Source of the DNA: Oscillochloris sp.
GTDB lineage: Bacteria > Chloroflexota > Chloroflexia > Chloroflexales > Chloroflexaceae
Length of the DNA: 49,849 nt
Reading direction: 5' to 3'
NCBI GenBank assembly: GCA_012032775.1
Contig: JAAUQO010000016.1
Span: forward strand, 1 to 49,849
Positions 37,233 to 46,720 of the stretch are shown here, piece by piece (the stretch's first letter is position 1; every line of letters starts with the position of its first letter). The notes beneath the pieces are model-generated. The model did no database searches. It worked only from the letters and a program-made list of their open reading frames with translations, and had not been told where the DNA came from. A program made the position numbers and the translations under genes.

Positions 37233-39044
37233 TTATACGTTATGCCGGTGCGACTCTTTCCAGCGGCGGCGGATCCAGTTGCCGGTGAACATGCCGATCG
37301 CGCCGATTATCAGGCCGCCGGCAAACATCACCCAGGACGTACGGGAACGGAGTTGTTGTGGCAGGAAACTGGTAAATCCCTGTGATTCTTCCGGGTCGCG
37401 CAGCAAGTATTCGGTGATGATTTCCGCTTCCTGGCGGCTGATATTCATATTCGGCATGGCCGAGGCCCGCGTATCCCAGAGTGGTTCGCGAATCTGGGCT
37501 TCAACCCAGATCTGTGCCGCTTCTTCGCCCTTTGCCGCCAACACCGCTTCGCGGTCGAGGCGAGTGGCGATATAGGGATCTTGCTCAAGTTGGTTCAACG
37601 CGACAAGATTCTGGCGATACTGCTCATTTTCCAGTCGCGCCTGTACCCGGGCGAGCAACAATTCACGACTCAGGTCGGGGCCGGCGGTACCGCCAAACCC
37701 ACCATCGCTGCCGATGCGATGACAACCGAGACAGCCCTTCTCGCGGATCAGCACAATCGGATCATTCGTCTGAGTTGGCTTGTACGGATAGCTGTTGGTC
37801 GGATCGGGAATAATCCGGTAGATCGATGTATCGCCGGCCTCGTTGGCATAGGTGGGAACAACATACAGTCCATCGGGTCCGAACGCGACGCCGACCAACA
37901 TTTGTTCACCGCTGCCGCGCCAACGCAGGAAATACTTCGGCACGTCCGTCAGCATCCCGCGCTCGAAGTCATACGGAAAGTTTTGCACACCGGGCCAACG
38001 GTTGGGTCGTGATGATCCGGTCATCCCGACGAAGAACTGGCCGTCATACTTTCCATCGAGCAGTGTGCTATTGGGCGGAAGAAACTGCAGTTGGGTGGGG
38101 CCAAGGCTTGGCGCCCAGATAAAGTCGGCGCGCTTGTGAATACTGCTTTCAACCCCATTCCAGCCATAGTCCTCGCCGGCCTGCACTTCGACGAAACGAT
38201 CGGTGCCGAGGCCGTTATCGGCGACGAACACCCGACCATCGATCACCTTGAGACTGTACGGATTGCGTAAACCCGTCGCCCAGACGTAGTTACGGGCCTT
38301 GGTGATATCATCGTCTTCGTAGAATGGATTGTCCGGAAGCGGGCGACCATCGAGATCCATGCGGTAGATCTTGCCGACCATCGCATTCGGATCCTGAGCC
38401 AGATGCGGCTGCCATGCCTCGCCGATCCCGACAAACAGTTCATCGCCGACCACCTGGCATGGGCCGATATGATGTGCCAGTCCCGACTCGTAGTTTTTGA
38501 AGACATCGGTGAACACCACGTGATCGACCGGTCCCAGGCCAAAAGTGCCCGGCGTTGTGCTGTAACGCACGATATTGTTGCGCAGACTACCGTTGTCGTT
38601 GGTATAAAGGAATGTCGCGAAGATGTAGCCGTGAGGAGGGTCGAGGCACAGGCCGGCCTCGCCGCCTTGCCCGCGTCCGGCCGGCAATTCTTCCTCCGGG
38701 ACGAATTTCAGGAAATTCTCGGCAAAGGTGTAGACACTACGGTCATTCGTGACAACCTTGAGCTTGCCGCGCAACTCAGTCACAAAATACAGCGGATCTT
38801 TCGGATCCGGTCCCGGCTCCGGCACAAATGCGATCGCTGCCGGCAAACTGTAGCCGCTGCTATCGGGCTCCATGGTAAAACCTTCGGCCACAGCCCAGTC
38901 GGTGCGCCAGTCGAAAGTCTCTTCGTTCTGGGTTGCCTGTGCAGCCCCTCCACGGATAACACCGCCTAGAACCAGGATGAGGAGCAAAGCAAGAAACACG
39001 GTGCTCGTAACAGCATGTGTGCGCAAGCGATGAGACACCATCAC
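37233..39044 (-). CDS. Membrane-anchored sugar dehydrogenase (GSDH type)-cytochrome c fusion
   Basis: 603 residues, starting with GTG at 39044 after AAGGAG. A signal peptide (about 12-36) is followed by a beta-propeller of the glucose/sorbosone dehydrogenase family (about 50-415, with ATGLRNPYSL at 256-265 and repeated VGIGEA/VADNGLG strands). A c-type haem site CLGCH lies at 438-442 with a candidate axial Met at 530 or 533. A C-terminal membrane helix (571-589) ends in a basic tail. It would oxidise a sugar outside the membrane and pass electrons through haem c to the respiratory chain. Cofactor (PQQ or none) cannot be seen. The gene is flanked by nucleotide-sugar genes. Confidence 0.88.
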   Translation of the reverse strand: MMVSHRLRTHAVTSTVFLALLLILVLGGVIRGGAAQATQNEETFDWRTDWAVAEGFTMEPDSSGYSLPAAIAFVPEPGPDPKDPLYFVTELRGKLKVVTNDRSVYTFAENFLKFVPEEELPAGRGQGGEAGLCLDPPHGYIFATFLYTNDNGSLRNNIVRYSTTPGTFGLGPVDHVVFTDVFKNYESGLAHHIGPCQVVGDELFVGIGEAWQPHLAQDPNAMVGKIYRMDLDGRPLPDNPFYEDDDITKARNYVWATGLRNPYSLKVIDGRVFVADNGLGTDRFVEVQAGEDYGWNGVESSIHKRADFIWAPSLGPTQLQFLPPNSTLLDGKYDGQFFVGMTGSSRPNRWPGVQNFPYDFERGMLTDVPKYFLRWRGSGEQMLVGVAFGPDGLYVVPTYANEAGDTSIYRIIPDPTNSYPYKPTQTNDPIVLIREKGCLGCHRIGSDGGFGGTAGPDLSRELLLARVQARLENEQYRQNLVALNQLEQDPYIATRLDREAVLAAKGEEAAQIWVEAQIREPLWDTRASAMPNMNISRQEAEIITEYLLRDPEESQGFTSFLPQQLRSRTSWVMFAGGLIIGAIGMFTGNWIRRRWKESHRHNV

Positions 39045-39128
39045 GGAGTAATCTCCTTACGTGAGTTTAGGAGGTGGACACCTAGTACGCTCAAGCGTAC
39101 GTACGTCTACGACGTACATCGCACGGTG

Positions 39129-39144
39129 ACGGCCTCAAGGCCGT
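39129..39144. terminator. Short hairpin before the sugar dehydrogenase
   Basis: A 6-bp inverted repeat with a 4-base loop (39129-39134 and 39139-39144) lies 34 bases past the RmlC-like stop and 85 bases before the dehydrogenase start. It may separate the two genes. There is no U-run. Confidence 0.35.
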
Positions 39145-39177
39145 TACAAACCCGCGACGGACGGAGGCCGACCGGTA

Positions 39178-39708
39178 CTAGCCGCTGAAATCGGCCCAGG
39201 CTGTGTCTTTGGGTGAGATTACGGTCACGGGAAGAGGCCAGGCAATGCCGAAAGCCGGATCGTTGTAGCGAACACCGCCCTCGGCGCCGGGAGTATAAAA
39301 TGCGGTAACATTGTATGCTACCTCGGTATCATCGGCGAGGGTCTGGAAGCCATGGCCGAAGCCCTCGGGCACATAGAGCATCCGGTAATTTTCGGCGGTC
39401 AACTCAACACCGATCCAGCGCTTGTAGGTCGCCGAGTCGGGGCGCAGGTCGATAATAACATCGTAGATTGCGCCGCGGGTGCAGCGAATGATCTTCACTT
39501 CGGCGTGCGGCGGGCGCTGGAAATGCATCCCGCGCAATGTGCCTTTCAGGCGATTGTATGACATATTCGCCTGGGCGATCTCGGCTTTCAAGCCGTGCTC
39601 GGCGAAGGTTTTGGCGCACCAGGTGCGGGCGAAGAATCCGCGATCGTCCTCGAATTTCTGAATATCGATCGTATACGCGCCCGACAGTTCGGTTTCGCTG
39701 AAAATCAT
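39178..39708 (-). CDS. dTDP-4-dehydrorhamnose 3,5-epimerase family protein (RmlC-like)
   Basis: 176 residues, a single cupin domain of normal RmlC length. LRGMHFQ carries the catalytic His, IYDVIIDLRPDS the partner Asp, and EGFGHGFQTL is the family signature. It would epimerise a 4-keto-6-deoxy nucleotide sugar. With RfbF and the SDR upstream, a CDP-linked sugar is more likely than dTDP-rhamnose, since RmlA, RmlB and RmlD are not seen here. Confidence 0.88.
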   Translation of the reverse strand: MIFSETELSGAYTIDIQKFEDDRGFFARTWCAKTFAEHGLKAEIAQANMSYNRLKGTLRGMHFQRPPHAEVKIIRCTRGAIYDVIIDLRPDSATYKRWIGVELTAENYRMLYVPEGFGHGFQTLADDTEVAYNVTAFYTPGAEGGVRYNDPAFGIAWPLPVTVISPKDTAWADFSG

Positions 39709-39768
39709 AACTACTTCCTCGCTGATTCGTCCTGACGGGATCGCCGCCAGGACGAGCCAACAAACAGA

Positions 39769-40797
39769 TTAAATCTTCCAGAAGAAATTGTTGTCGATCC
39801 AGCCCTGGCCGATCAGGTATTGCAACTGCTTGAGCCGCGTGTACTCGCGGCCCTCGAACACCTCGCGCTGCATCGCAACCCGCTCGAAGACATCGAGCAG
39901 TTGGCGGGCGCCGTCGCGGGCGGTGTACGTGCAACTGAAGCCGGGCAATTGGGTGTTGATTTTGCTGAAATCAACCTTGTAGCTACGATTATCGCCGTCG
40001 CTGTTGCCGAAGCTGACTGCACATTCGGGGAATACTTCGCCGACAATTGCGGCGATGTCGCGCACCTGATAGTTCTCGCGGCTAGCGCCGACATTGAAGA
40101 TCTGGCCGTGGATCGCTTCGCGCGGCGCTTCCAGGCAGCAGCCGATCGCATTGGCAATATCCAGGATATGTACCAGCGGGCGCCAGGGCGAACCGTCGGA
40201 GGTCATTTTGATCTCCTTTGTTACCCAGGCCAGGCCGGAAAGGTTATTCAGCACAATATCGAAGCGCATGCGCGGCGAGGGGCCGTAGGCGGTGGCGTTG
40301 CGCAAGAACACCGGCGAAAAATCGTCGGCGGCCATCGGCAACACATCGCGCTCGACCATCACTTTGCACTTGGCGTAGGCGGTTTGCGGTTGCGGCATGC
40401 TCGCTTCGCTTTTGGTCTCACCCGGTTCGCCGACACCATACACACTGCACGACGACATATAGACGAAGCGGGTAATACCGGCCTCTTTGCAAAGTTGCGC
40501 CAGACGCAGACTGCCCTGATGGTTGATTTTGTAGGTGATGTCGGGGTTGAGTTGGCCGAGCGGATCGTTCGACAACTCGGCCATATGAACCACCGCCTCG
40601 CAGCCCTGCAAATCCTCAACCGTCAGATTACGAATATCTTTGTTGATCGTCGCGGCAAGCCGATTGGCGCCGTTGAAGAGCCATCCGCTGCGATAGAACC
40701 CGGTATCGACGCCGATAACTTCGTGGCCGCGGGCGGTTAAAGCAGGCACCAGCATTGTACCGATATAGCCGTCGGTGCCGGTAACAAGCACGCGCAT
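39769..40797 (-). CDS. NAD-dependent sugar epimerase/dehydratase (extended SDR)
   Basis: 342 residues. MRVLVTGTDGYIGTMLVPAL is the NAD site; SSCSVYG and TAYAKCK supply the Ser and Tyr-x3-Lys. A GPSPRMRFDIVLNNL segment and a long C-terminal tail are typical of sugar-locus SDRs. It lies between RfbF and the RmlC-like epimerase and likely processes their intermediate. It is only distantly like the SDR at 22582-23616. Confidence 0.85.
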   Translation of the reverse strand: MRVLVTGTDGYIGTMLVPALTARGHEVIGVDTGFYRSGWLFNGANRLAATINKDIRNLTVEDLQGCEAVVHMAELSNDPLGQLNPDITYKINHQGSLRLAQLCKEAGITRFVYMSSCSVYGVGEPGETKSEASMPQPQTAYAKCKVMVERDVLPMAADDFSPVFLRNATAYGPSPRMRFDIVLNNLSGLAWVTKEIKMTSDGSPWRPLVHILDIANAIGCCLEAPREAIHGQIFNVGASRENYQVRDIAAIVGEVFPECAVSFGNSDGDNRSYKVDFSKINTQLPGFSCTYTARDGARQLLDVFERVAMQREVFEGREYTRLKQLQYLIGQGWIDNNFFWKI

Positions 40798-40876
40798 GAA
40801 CGTCTCCTTAATAGAATAAAAAGCGCCTATTGTGTTTCGCCAGAATTATAGCGATCCTACCCGGCACGCTCCACAG

Positions 40877-41650
40877 CTACCAGACCTTCCAGGGCGCCTT
40901 GCCGGAAGCCCACATCTCCTCCAGCACATTGCGGTCGCGCAGCGTATCCATCGGCTGCCAGAAGCCTTCGTGGCGGTACGCCGCCATCTGGTTGTTATGG
41001 GCCAGATTCTCCATCGGCTCACGCTCCCAAACCGTTGTGTCGCCTTCAATATACTCAAACACCGCCGGTTCGAGCACAAAAAAGCCGCCGTTGATCCATG
41101 CGCCGTCGCCCTGAGGTTTTTCGCGGAAGCTGGGCACACGGGTATCATCATGGCCGAGCGGGAAGGCACCGAAGCGACCGGGGGGTTGCACGGCGGTAAG
41201 GGTTGCGGCGCACTGCTGGGCCTTATGGAAGCGGATCAGTGCGCTGATATCGACATTGCCGACACCATCGCCATAGGTACAGCAGAATGCCTCATTGCCG
41301 ATATACTCGGCCACCCGCTTGATTCGGCCGCCGGTCATGGTCGCCTCACCGGTGTCTACAACGGTCACGCGCCATGGTTCGGCATTATTGCGATGCACGA
41401 TCATCGAGTTGTGGCGCATATCGAAGGTGACATCGGAGCGATGGAGATAATAATTGGCGAAGTACTCTTTGATAACATGGGCCTTGTAGCCGCAGCAGAT
41501 GATAAAATCATCGATGCCATGGGCGGAGTAGATCTTCATAATGTGCCAGAGGATCGGCTGCCCGCCGATCTCCACCATCGGCTTGGGCTTAATCGCACTC
41601 TCTTCGCTGATGCGGGTGCCGAAACCGCCGGCCAGGATGACAGCTTTCAT
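40877..41650 (-). CDS. rfbF: Glucose-1-phosphate cytidylyltransferase
   Basis: 257 residues from the ATG at 41650 after GGAGAA, the exact usual length of RfbF; the longer frame lies before the ribosome site. [20 protein letters not shown] is the nucleotide-binding loop, [19 protein letters not shown] follows, and GDGVGNVDI is a metal-site region. The enzyme makes CDP-glucose, the entry point to CDP-dideoxy or branched sugars. The next expected enzyme, CDP-glucose 4,6-dehydratase, is not clearly present; the adjacent SDR could fill that place. Confidence 0.92.
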   Translation of the reverse strand: MKAVILAGGFGTRISEESAIKPKPMVEIGGQPILWHIMKIYSAHGIDDFIICCGYKAHVIKEYFANYYLHRSDVTFDMRHNSMIVHRNNAEPWRVTVVDTGEATMTGGRIKRVAEYIGNEAFCCTYGDGVGNVDISALIRFHKAQQCAATLTAVQPPGRFGAFPLGHDDTRVPSFREKPQGDGAWINGGFFVLEPAVFEYIEGDTTVWEREPMENLAHNNQMAAYRHEGFWQPMDTLRDRNVLEEMWASGKAPWKVW

Positions 41651-41749
41651 GGGATCGAGTTCTCCTTCGCCAGGATGGCGGATCACAGGGTTGGTCGGCG
41701 CCGGATGCACGGCAACGTGTCCGGCCCTGTATGCCCGCGCCGGTCGCCT

Positions 41750-43030
41750 TTAATCGGGAGTATATGTTGTTGTCCAGTCGAGCTTCGGCCGCACCACGCC
41801 ATTGAGCCGGCCGGCCCAATCACCGCGGGCCGAATCGCCTTCCAGGTTATCGACTACCTGAAATGCGATCGCATCACGCTCGGTAAACTGGCGCACGGTC
41901 GGCTCAATTGTAATCACTGAAGCCTCGATAAACATCGTTCCTTCAGCAAGCAAATTGCCGGGAATGTGGGCCTTACTCACATAGCGCCCTTTCGGCCGCC
42001 GCTGCCGGCGCCACTCCGGATCGAGATCGATCGTCATAAAGACCTTCACATTGTCTTCGTTGAAGACGTGGAAGTGCGGCATCAGCAGGTAGCCGTCTTG
42101 CAGCACCTCGAACTCGATCTCCATCGTCATGGGTTGGCGAATATCGATGCTTTCGACGATTTCGCCACTGCTGTTGCGCGCTCGCACCGCCCGTAATCGG
42201 GCTACATCACCGCTCGGTGCGGTGGCCGAGTCGTCCCAGCGGCGTTCGCCGGTTGAACCGTAGCCCTTGCCGAGATAGGTGCCGATCACCTCGCCGGAAG
42301 GGCCATCGTGGATGACGGTGCCGGCATCGAGCAAGATGGTGCGCTCGCACATGCGCATAATCGACTGCATGCTATGCGATACGAAAAGGACGGTGCGGCC
42401 CTGCGAGCCGACATCCTGCATCTTATTCATGCACTTTTTCTGGAAGCGCGCGTCACCGACCGCCAGCACCTCATCGACAATCAAGATCTCCGGCTCCAGA
42501 TGTGCGGCAACGGCGAAAGCCAGCCGCACATACATCCCAGATGAATAAAATTTGACCGGCGTGTCTATAAATTTTTCAACCTCGGAGAATGCGACGATCG
42601 CATCGAAGTTGCGATCGATCTCCTGTTTGCGCATCCCAAGGACGGCGCCGTTCAGGTAGATATTCTCGCGTCCGGTCAATTCGGGATGGAAGCCCGTGCC
42701 GACCTCAAGCAGTGATGCGACCCGGCCATACAGCTCGGCCTGGCCTTTTGTCGGCTCGGTGATGCGCGAAAGAACCTTGAGCAATGTGCTCTTGCCGGCG
42801 CCGTTGCGGCCGATAATCCCAACTACCTGGCCGTGCGGCACATCGAACGAAATATCCTTGAGCGCCCAGAGTTCGGCCTTGCCGGGCGGCGGTCCCTCAC
42901 GACGCCGGCCGATCCCGCGGAACATCCCGGCCAGACTGTCGCGGAGGGTCGAGTAATTCGTATTTTGGCGCTGCCCGCCGATGTGGTACATCTTGGCGAG
43001 ATGATGCGCGCTGATTGCGAGATTTGACAT
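41750..43030 (-). CDS. wzt: Polysaccharide ABC exporter ATPase with glycan-binding domain (Wzt)
   Basis: 426 residues from the ATG at 43030 after AGGAAAAAG. The ATPase has Walker A GRNGAGKST, signature YSSGMYVRLAFAVA (atypical of LSGGQ but normal for Wzt/TagH) and Walker B ILIVDEVLAVGD. An extra domain (about 275-426) matches the Wzt C-terminal beta-sandwich that reads the terminal modification of a finished chain in O-antigen systems. It pairs with the permease upstream and implies full-length chain export. Confidence 0.93.
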   Translation of the reverse strand: MSNLAISAHHLAKMYHIGGQRQNTNYSTLRDSLAGMFRGIGRRREGPPPGKAELWALKDISFDVPHGQVVGIIGRNGAGKSTLLKVLSRITEPTKGQAELYGRVASLLEVGTGFHPELTGRENIYLNGAVLGMRKQEIDRNFDAIVAFSEVEKFIDTPVKFYSSGMYVRLAFAVAAHLEPEILIVDEVLAVGDARFQKKCMNKMQDVGSQGRTVLFVSHSMQSIMRMCERTILLDAGTVIHDGPSGEVIGTYLGKGYGSTGERRWDDSATAPSGDVARLRAVRARNSSGEIVESIDIRQPMTMEIEFEVLQDGYLLMPHFHVFNEDNVKVFMTIDLDPEWRRQRRPKGRYVSKAHIPGNLLAEGTMFIEASVITIEPTVRQFTERDAIAFQVVDNLEGDSARGDWAGRLNGVVRPKLDWTTTYTPD

Positions 43031-43110
43031 ACTTTTTCCTGGCGAACGCTTCAGCACATGCGATCGCGATTATCAGGTTTGCGGCGGCACCCGGATCCAA
43101 CAACCGGCAC

Positions 43111-43986
43111 CTAAATCACGTCGGCGAATTTGCGTTCCATCGACTGGAAGTAGGCCAACCCGGTGATGAACAACAGTATTGAGACGGTGGCCGAGATCAG
43201 GATCATGGTGCTGGGTGGGTTTGTGCCGAGCAGCGCCCAACGGAAGCCCTCGACCACGCCGACCATCGGGTTGAGCGCGTACACCAGCCGCCAACCCTCG
43301 CTCAACAGATCGGAAGGGTAGACGATCGGAGTCGCAAATAGCCAGACCTGGACAAGGAAAGGGGTGGCGTGGCGAATGTCGCGGTACTGGGCATTGAGCG
43401 CCGAGAGCCAGAATCCTACGCCAAGTGCGGTGATCATGGCCAGTGCGATGAAAAGCGGCAGCACGATCACATTCAGCGTGATTGACCAGCGATACCAGAG
43501 CATGAGGCCGATCAGGACGATAAATGCCAGCGAAAAATCCACCAGCCCGGCCATTGCGCTACTGGCTGGAACGGTGGCCCTTGGAAAGTAGACTTTTCGC
43601 ACCATTGCCGCGTTGTTCACCAGGCTGTTGGCACTTTGTGAGATGGCGCCGGAAAAATACTGCCAGGGCAGCAGACCGGCGATACTGAAGAGCGGGTACG
43701 GTATATCGCCCGAGTCGATCTGGGCGAGCCGGCCGAAAATGATTGAGAAGATCACTAATTGAACGACAGGTTGGATGATCGCCCAACTGGCGCCAAGCAC
43801 GGTTTGCTTGTAGCGTACCTTTACATCGCGCCAGATCAGGAAAAAGAAGAGTTCGCGGTATTCCCAGAGATCGCCTAGGCGCAGGCTGATCAAACCTTTT
43901 GAAGGTTCAATCACGATCGTGGGGCGGGAAGACTCAGTTGGCACCTTTGGGATTTGTGTCGCCTGTTGACTGTCGATCATTGACAT
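43111..43986 (-). CDS. wzm: Polysaccharide ABC exporter permease (Wzm)
   Basis: 291 residues, ABC-2 type permease with about six membrane helices between residues 60 and 280. The amphipathic start LWEYRELFFFLIWRDVKVRY and the VRKVYFPRATVPAS segment are typical of Wzm/TagG. It is the first gene of the minus-strand glycan locus, 80 bases before wzt. It moves undecaprenyl-linked glycan across the membrane. Confidence 0.92.
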   Translation of the reverse strand: MSMIDSQQATQIPKVPTESSRPTIVIEPSKGLISLRLGDLWEYRELFFFLIWRDVKVRYKQTVLGASWAIIQPVVQLVIFSIIFGRLAQIDSGDIPYPLFSIAGLLPWQYFSGAISQSANSLVNNAAMVRKVYFPRATVPASSAMAGLVDFSLAFIVLIGLMLWYRWSITLNVIVLPLFIALAMITALGVGFWLSALNAQYRDIRHATPFLVQVWLFATPIVYPSDLLSEGWRLVYALNPMVGVVEGFRWALLGTNPPSTMILISATVSILLFITGLAYFQSMERKFADVI

Positions 43987-44028
43987 GGGGAGAGCAACCC
44001 TTTCTGCAAGCCCGTGTGCTCACGCCAA

Positions 44029-44050
44029 TGCCGGCGGTTGTCCGCCGGCA
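44029..44050. other. Hairpin just upstream of wzm
   Basis: A 9-bp perfect inverted repeat (44029-44037 and 44042-44050) with a 4-base loop lies 43 bases before the wzm start, in its likely 5' leader. It may modulate translation or transcription of the export operon. Confidence 0.5.
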
Positions 44051-44132
44051 CAGCAGTGTGCATACTTCATACGCGTGTCAGGGTCGTGCAGGAACATTTC
44101 GTGGAATGATAACCCCTTCACTGTTCTTTCGT

Positions 44133-44162
44133 AGCATAAGTCAACCCGGCGATCAAATGCAA
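44133..44162 (-). promoter_or_regulatory. Candidate promoter of the wzm-wzt operon
   Basis: In the minus direction TTGCAT (44157-44162) and TATGCT (44133-44138) are 18 bases apart, about 147 bases before wzm. It is a moderate sigma-70-type match within the divergent gap 43987-44410. No other gene or element is visible in that gap apart from the hairpins described. Confidence 0.35.
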
Positions 44163-44321
44163 TTACAATTCTTTAAAGGCATTACGACACAGGCACGTAG
44201 CGCGTCTCTGTCGTACTATAGCGATCCTATCAGAACCGAGAACCAGGAACTGCGGGATCAGGACGCAGCACCGACGTTACCACCCGAACAGGATCGCGAT
44301 ACCCTGGTCGGCGCTGCGATG

Positions 44322-44357
44322 TACCCGAAACTGCGGCAATTGCCCCAGTTTCGGGTA
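44322..44357. other. Hairpin upstream of the CoxL-like gene
   Basis: A 12-bp perfect inverted repeat (44322-44333 and 44346-44357) with a 12-base loop ends 53 bases before the ATG of the plus-strand gene. A short T-run appears about 25 bases later, too far for a classical terminator. It could be an attenuator-like leader or an operator. Confidence 0.5.
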
Positions 44358-44410
44358 AGATACGTATATTGCGTGTTCCTTTTTGCTATCCGACGAAGAG
44401 GTATCGGGTT

Positions 44411-46720
44411 ATGGCTTATGCTGCTCTGATTGGCGCCGAAGTGAAGCGCAAGGAAGATCCGCGCCTGATTCGCGGCGCCGGTTCATATGTTGGCGATCTG
44501 AAATTGCCTGGGATGCTGCACGTCGCCATTGTGCGCAGCCCTTATGCTCATGCCGAGATTACGGCGATCGATCCGGCTCCGGCGTTGGCGATCCCCGGTG
44601 TGGTGGCGGTGATCACCGGCCGTGATCTGCTGGACGATTGCGCCCCGTTGCCGTTGGCCTCTTCCGGCGAGGGCGGTAGCGGCCCGACTTCGTACGCCGG
44701 GCGGGTGCGCCATGTCCTGGCGATCGAGCGGGTGCGCCACGTCGGCGAGCCGGTGGCCGCGATTATCGCCGAGCGCTTCGAGGCCGCCGTTGATGCGGCT
44801 GAGGCGCTTGATGTGAGCTATGTGCCGTTGCCGGCGGTTGCCGATCCTCTGGCGGCGATCGAGCCTGCGGCGCCGCTGATCTTCGCCGATCTGGAGAATA
44901 ATATCGATCATAGCCGGCGTCGCCAGAAGGGTGACCCCGACGCAGCCTTTGCCGCTGCGCCGCATACGGTGCGTTTGCGCATGCGTAATCAGCGTCTGTT
45001 CGGGTTCCCGATGGAGGGTCGCGCCGTCGCCGCTGCGCCCGATCCCGCCGGTGGCCTGACCCTCTGGACCAGTACGCAGACGCCGCATCAGATTCGTTCG
45101 CAGGTTGCGAAGGTGATCGGCTGTGCTGAGAACGAATTGCGTGTGATCGCGCCCGATGTCGGCGGCGGCTTCGGCGTGAAGATCGGGATCTACCCCGAGG
45201 ATGCGTTGCTCGCCGCCCTGGCCCGCCGGCTTAATCGCCCCTTGCGCTGGGTCGAAGGCCGGCTGGAGCATGTGCTCGCCACCACCCACGGCCGCGGCCA
45301 GACCTGCGACATGGAGGCGGCAGTTGCGGCCGACGGCACAATCACGGCCTTGCGCATGTGGGTTGTCGCCGATCTCGGCGCCTATCCGCTCGCCCCCGGT
45401 TTGCCCGATCTGACCACCGCAATGGCCACCGGGGTTTACCATATTCCGAATATCGATCTTGAGGCGACCTGCGTCTACACCAATACGACGCCGGTGGCGG
45501 CCTATCGCGGCGCCGGCCGACCCGAGGCGGCGTTCTATATCGAGCGTTTGATCGACCGGATCGCCGCCGAATTACAGATGGATCCGGTTGATGTGCGCCG
45601 GCGCAACTTTATTCCGCCCGACGCCTTTCCGTACAAGACGCCGACCGGCCTGACCTACGATAGCGGCGAGTATAATCGCGCGCTGACAAAGGCCTTGGAG
45701 ATCGCGAACTATGCCGAGTTGCGCCGCGAACAGGCCGAATTGCGCGCCGGGGGTTCGCGAATGCTGCTCGGGATCGGCACGGCCTGCTATGTCGAGATGT
45801 GCGGTTTTGGGCCGTATGAGAGCGCCCAGATCAAGGTTGAGCCGAGCGGCACGGTGACGATCACCACCGGGATCTCGCCCCACGGCCAGGGCACCGGCAC
45901 CACCTTCGCCCAGATCATGGCCGATCAGATCGGCGCTGATTTCGACAAGATCATCGTCAAGCATTCCGACACGGCCATTACACCAATGGGCGTCGGCACA
46001 ATGGGCTCGCGCTCGTTGGCGGTGGGCGGCGCAGCACTGGTGCGAGCCGGCGACAAAATTCGCGCCAAGGCGATCAAGCTGGCGGCCTACATCCGTGAGG
46101 CCAGTCCCGAGGATATTGAACTGGTCGATGGCCGCTATCAGGTGCGTGGCGTGCCCGATAGCGCCCTGACTCTGGCCGAGATCGCGCGGCGGGCCTATAG
46201 CAACCGGCTGCCCGCCGAGATCGATCCCGGCCTTGAAGCCGTCGATTACTTCCGACCGCCGGAATTAATCTATCCCTTTGGCGCGCATGTTGCTGTGGTT
46301 GAAGTAGATACCGACACGGGCGCAGTGCGCATTCGCTCGTATGTTTCGGTGGATGATTGCGGGCCGCGCATCAGTCCGATCATCGTCGCCGGACAGATCC
46401 ATGGCGGGCTGGCCCAGGGCATTGCCCAGGCGCTACTTGAAGAAGTCGTTTATGATGAAGGCGGCCAGTTGGTGAGCGGTTCGCTGATGGATTATGCGCT
46501 TCCGCGGGCCGATTTCTTTCCGGAATTTACCCTTGACAAGACCGAAACCCCGACACCGCTTAATCCGCTCGGTGTGAAGGGGATCGGCGAGGCGGCGACG
46601 ATCGGTTCGACGCCGGCAATTGCGAACGCGGTGATCGACGCATTAAGCCACCTGGGCGTACGGCATGTTGACATTCCGTTGCGCTCGGAGAAGGTCTGGC
46701 GAGCTATTCATGAGCGATGA
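44411..46720 (+). CDS. Molybdenum hydroxylase large subunit (form II CoxL-like)
   Basis: 769 residues from the ATG at 44411 (AGAGG upstream). It belongs to the xanthine dehydrogenase/CO dehydrogenase large-subunit family: KRKEDPRLIRGAGSYVGD at the N-terminus, DVGGGFGVK, the active-site loop AAYRGAGRPE, and GVKGIGEAATIGS with the catalytic Glu. AYRGAGR marks form II CoxL-like enzymes, whose substrates are often unknown; true form I CODH has AYRCSFR. The FAD and 2Fe-2S subunits are not in this window. Its last 11 bases overlap the next gene. Confidence 0.9.
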   Translation: MAYAALIGAEVKRKEDPRLIRGAGSYVGDLKLPGMLHVAIVRSPYAHAEITAIDPAPALAIPGVVAVITGRDLLDDCAPLPLASSGEGGSGPTSYAGRVRHVLAIERVRHVGEPVAAIIAERFEAAVDAAEALDVSYVPLPAVADPLAAIEPAAPLIFADLENNIDHSRRRQKGDPDAAFAAAPHTVRLRMRNQRLFGFPMEGRAVAAAPDPAGGLTLWTSTQTPHQIRSQVAKVIGCAENELRVIAPDVGGGFGVKIGIYPEDALLAALARRLNRPLRWVEGRLEHVLATTHGRGQTCDMEAAVAADGTITALRMWVVADLGAYPLAPGLPDLTTAMATGVYHIPNIDLEATCVYTNTTPVAAYRGAGRPEAAFYIERLIDRIAAELQMDPVDVRRRNFIPPDAFPYKTPTGLTYDSGEYNRALTKALEIANYAELRREQAELRAGGSRMLLGIGTACYVEMCGFGPYESAQIKVEPSGTVTITTGISPHGQGTGTTFAQIMADQIGADFDKIIVKHSDTAITPMGVGTMGSRSLAVGGAALVRAGDKIRAKAIKLAAYIREASPEDIELVDGRYQVRGVPDSALTLAEIARRAYSNRLPAEIDPGLEAVDYFRPPELIYPFGAHVAVVEVDTDTGAVRIRSYVSVDDCGPRISPIIVAGQIHGGLAQGIAQALLEEVVYDEGGQLVSGSLMDYALPRADFFPEFTLDKTETPTPLNPLGVKGIGEAATIGSTPAIANAVIDALSHLGVRHVDIPLRSEKVWRAIHER

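Noticed and set aside
44483-45442. 319-codon minus-strand open frame
   Set aside because: Antisense to the CoxL-like gene, rich in Gly, Arg and His and without motifs.
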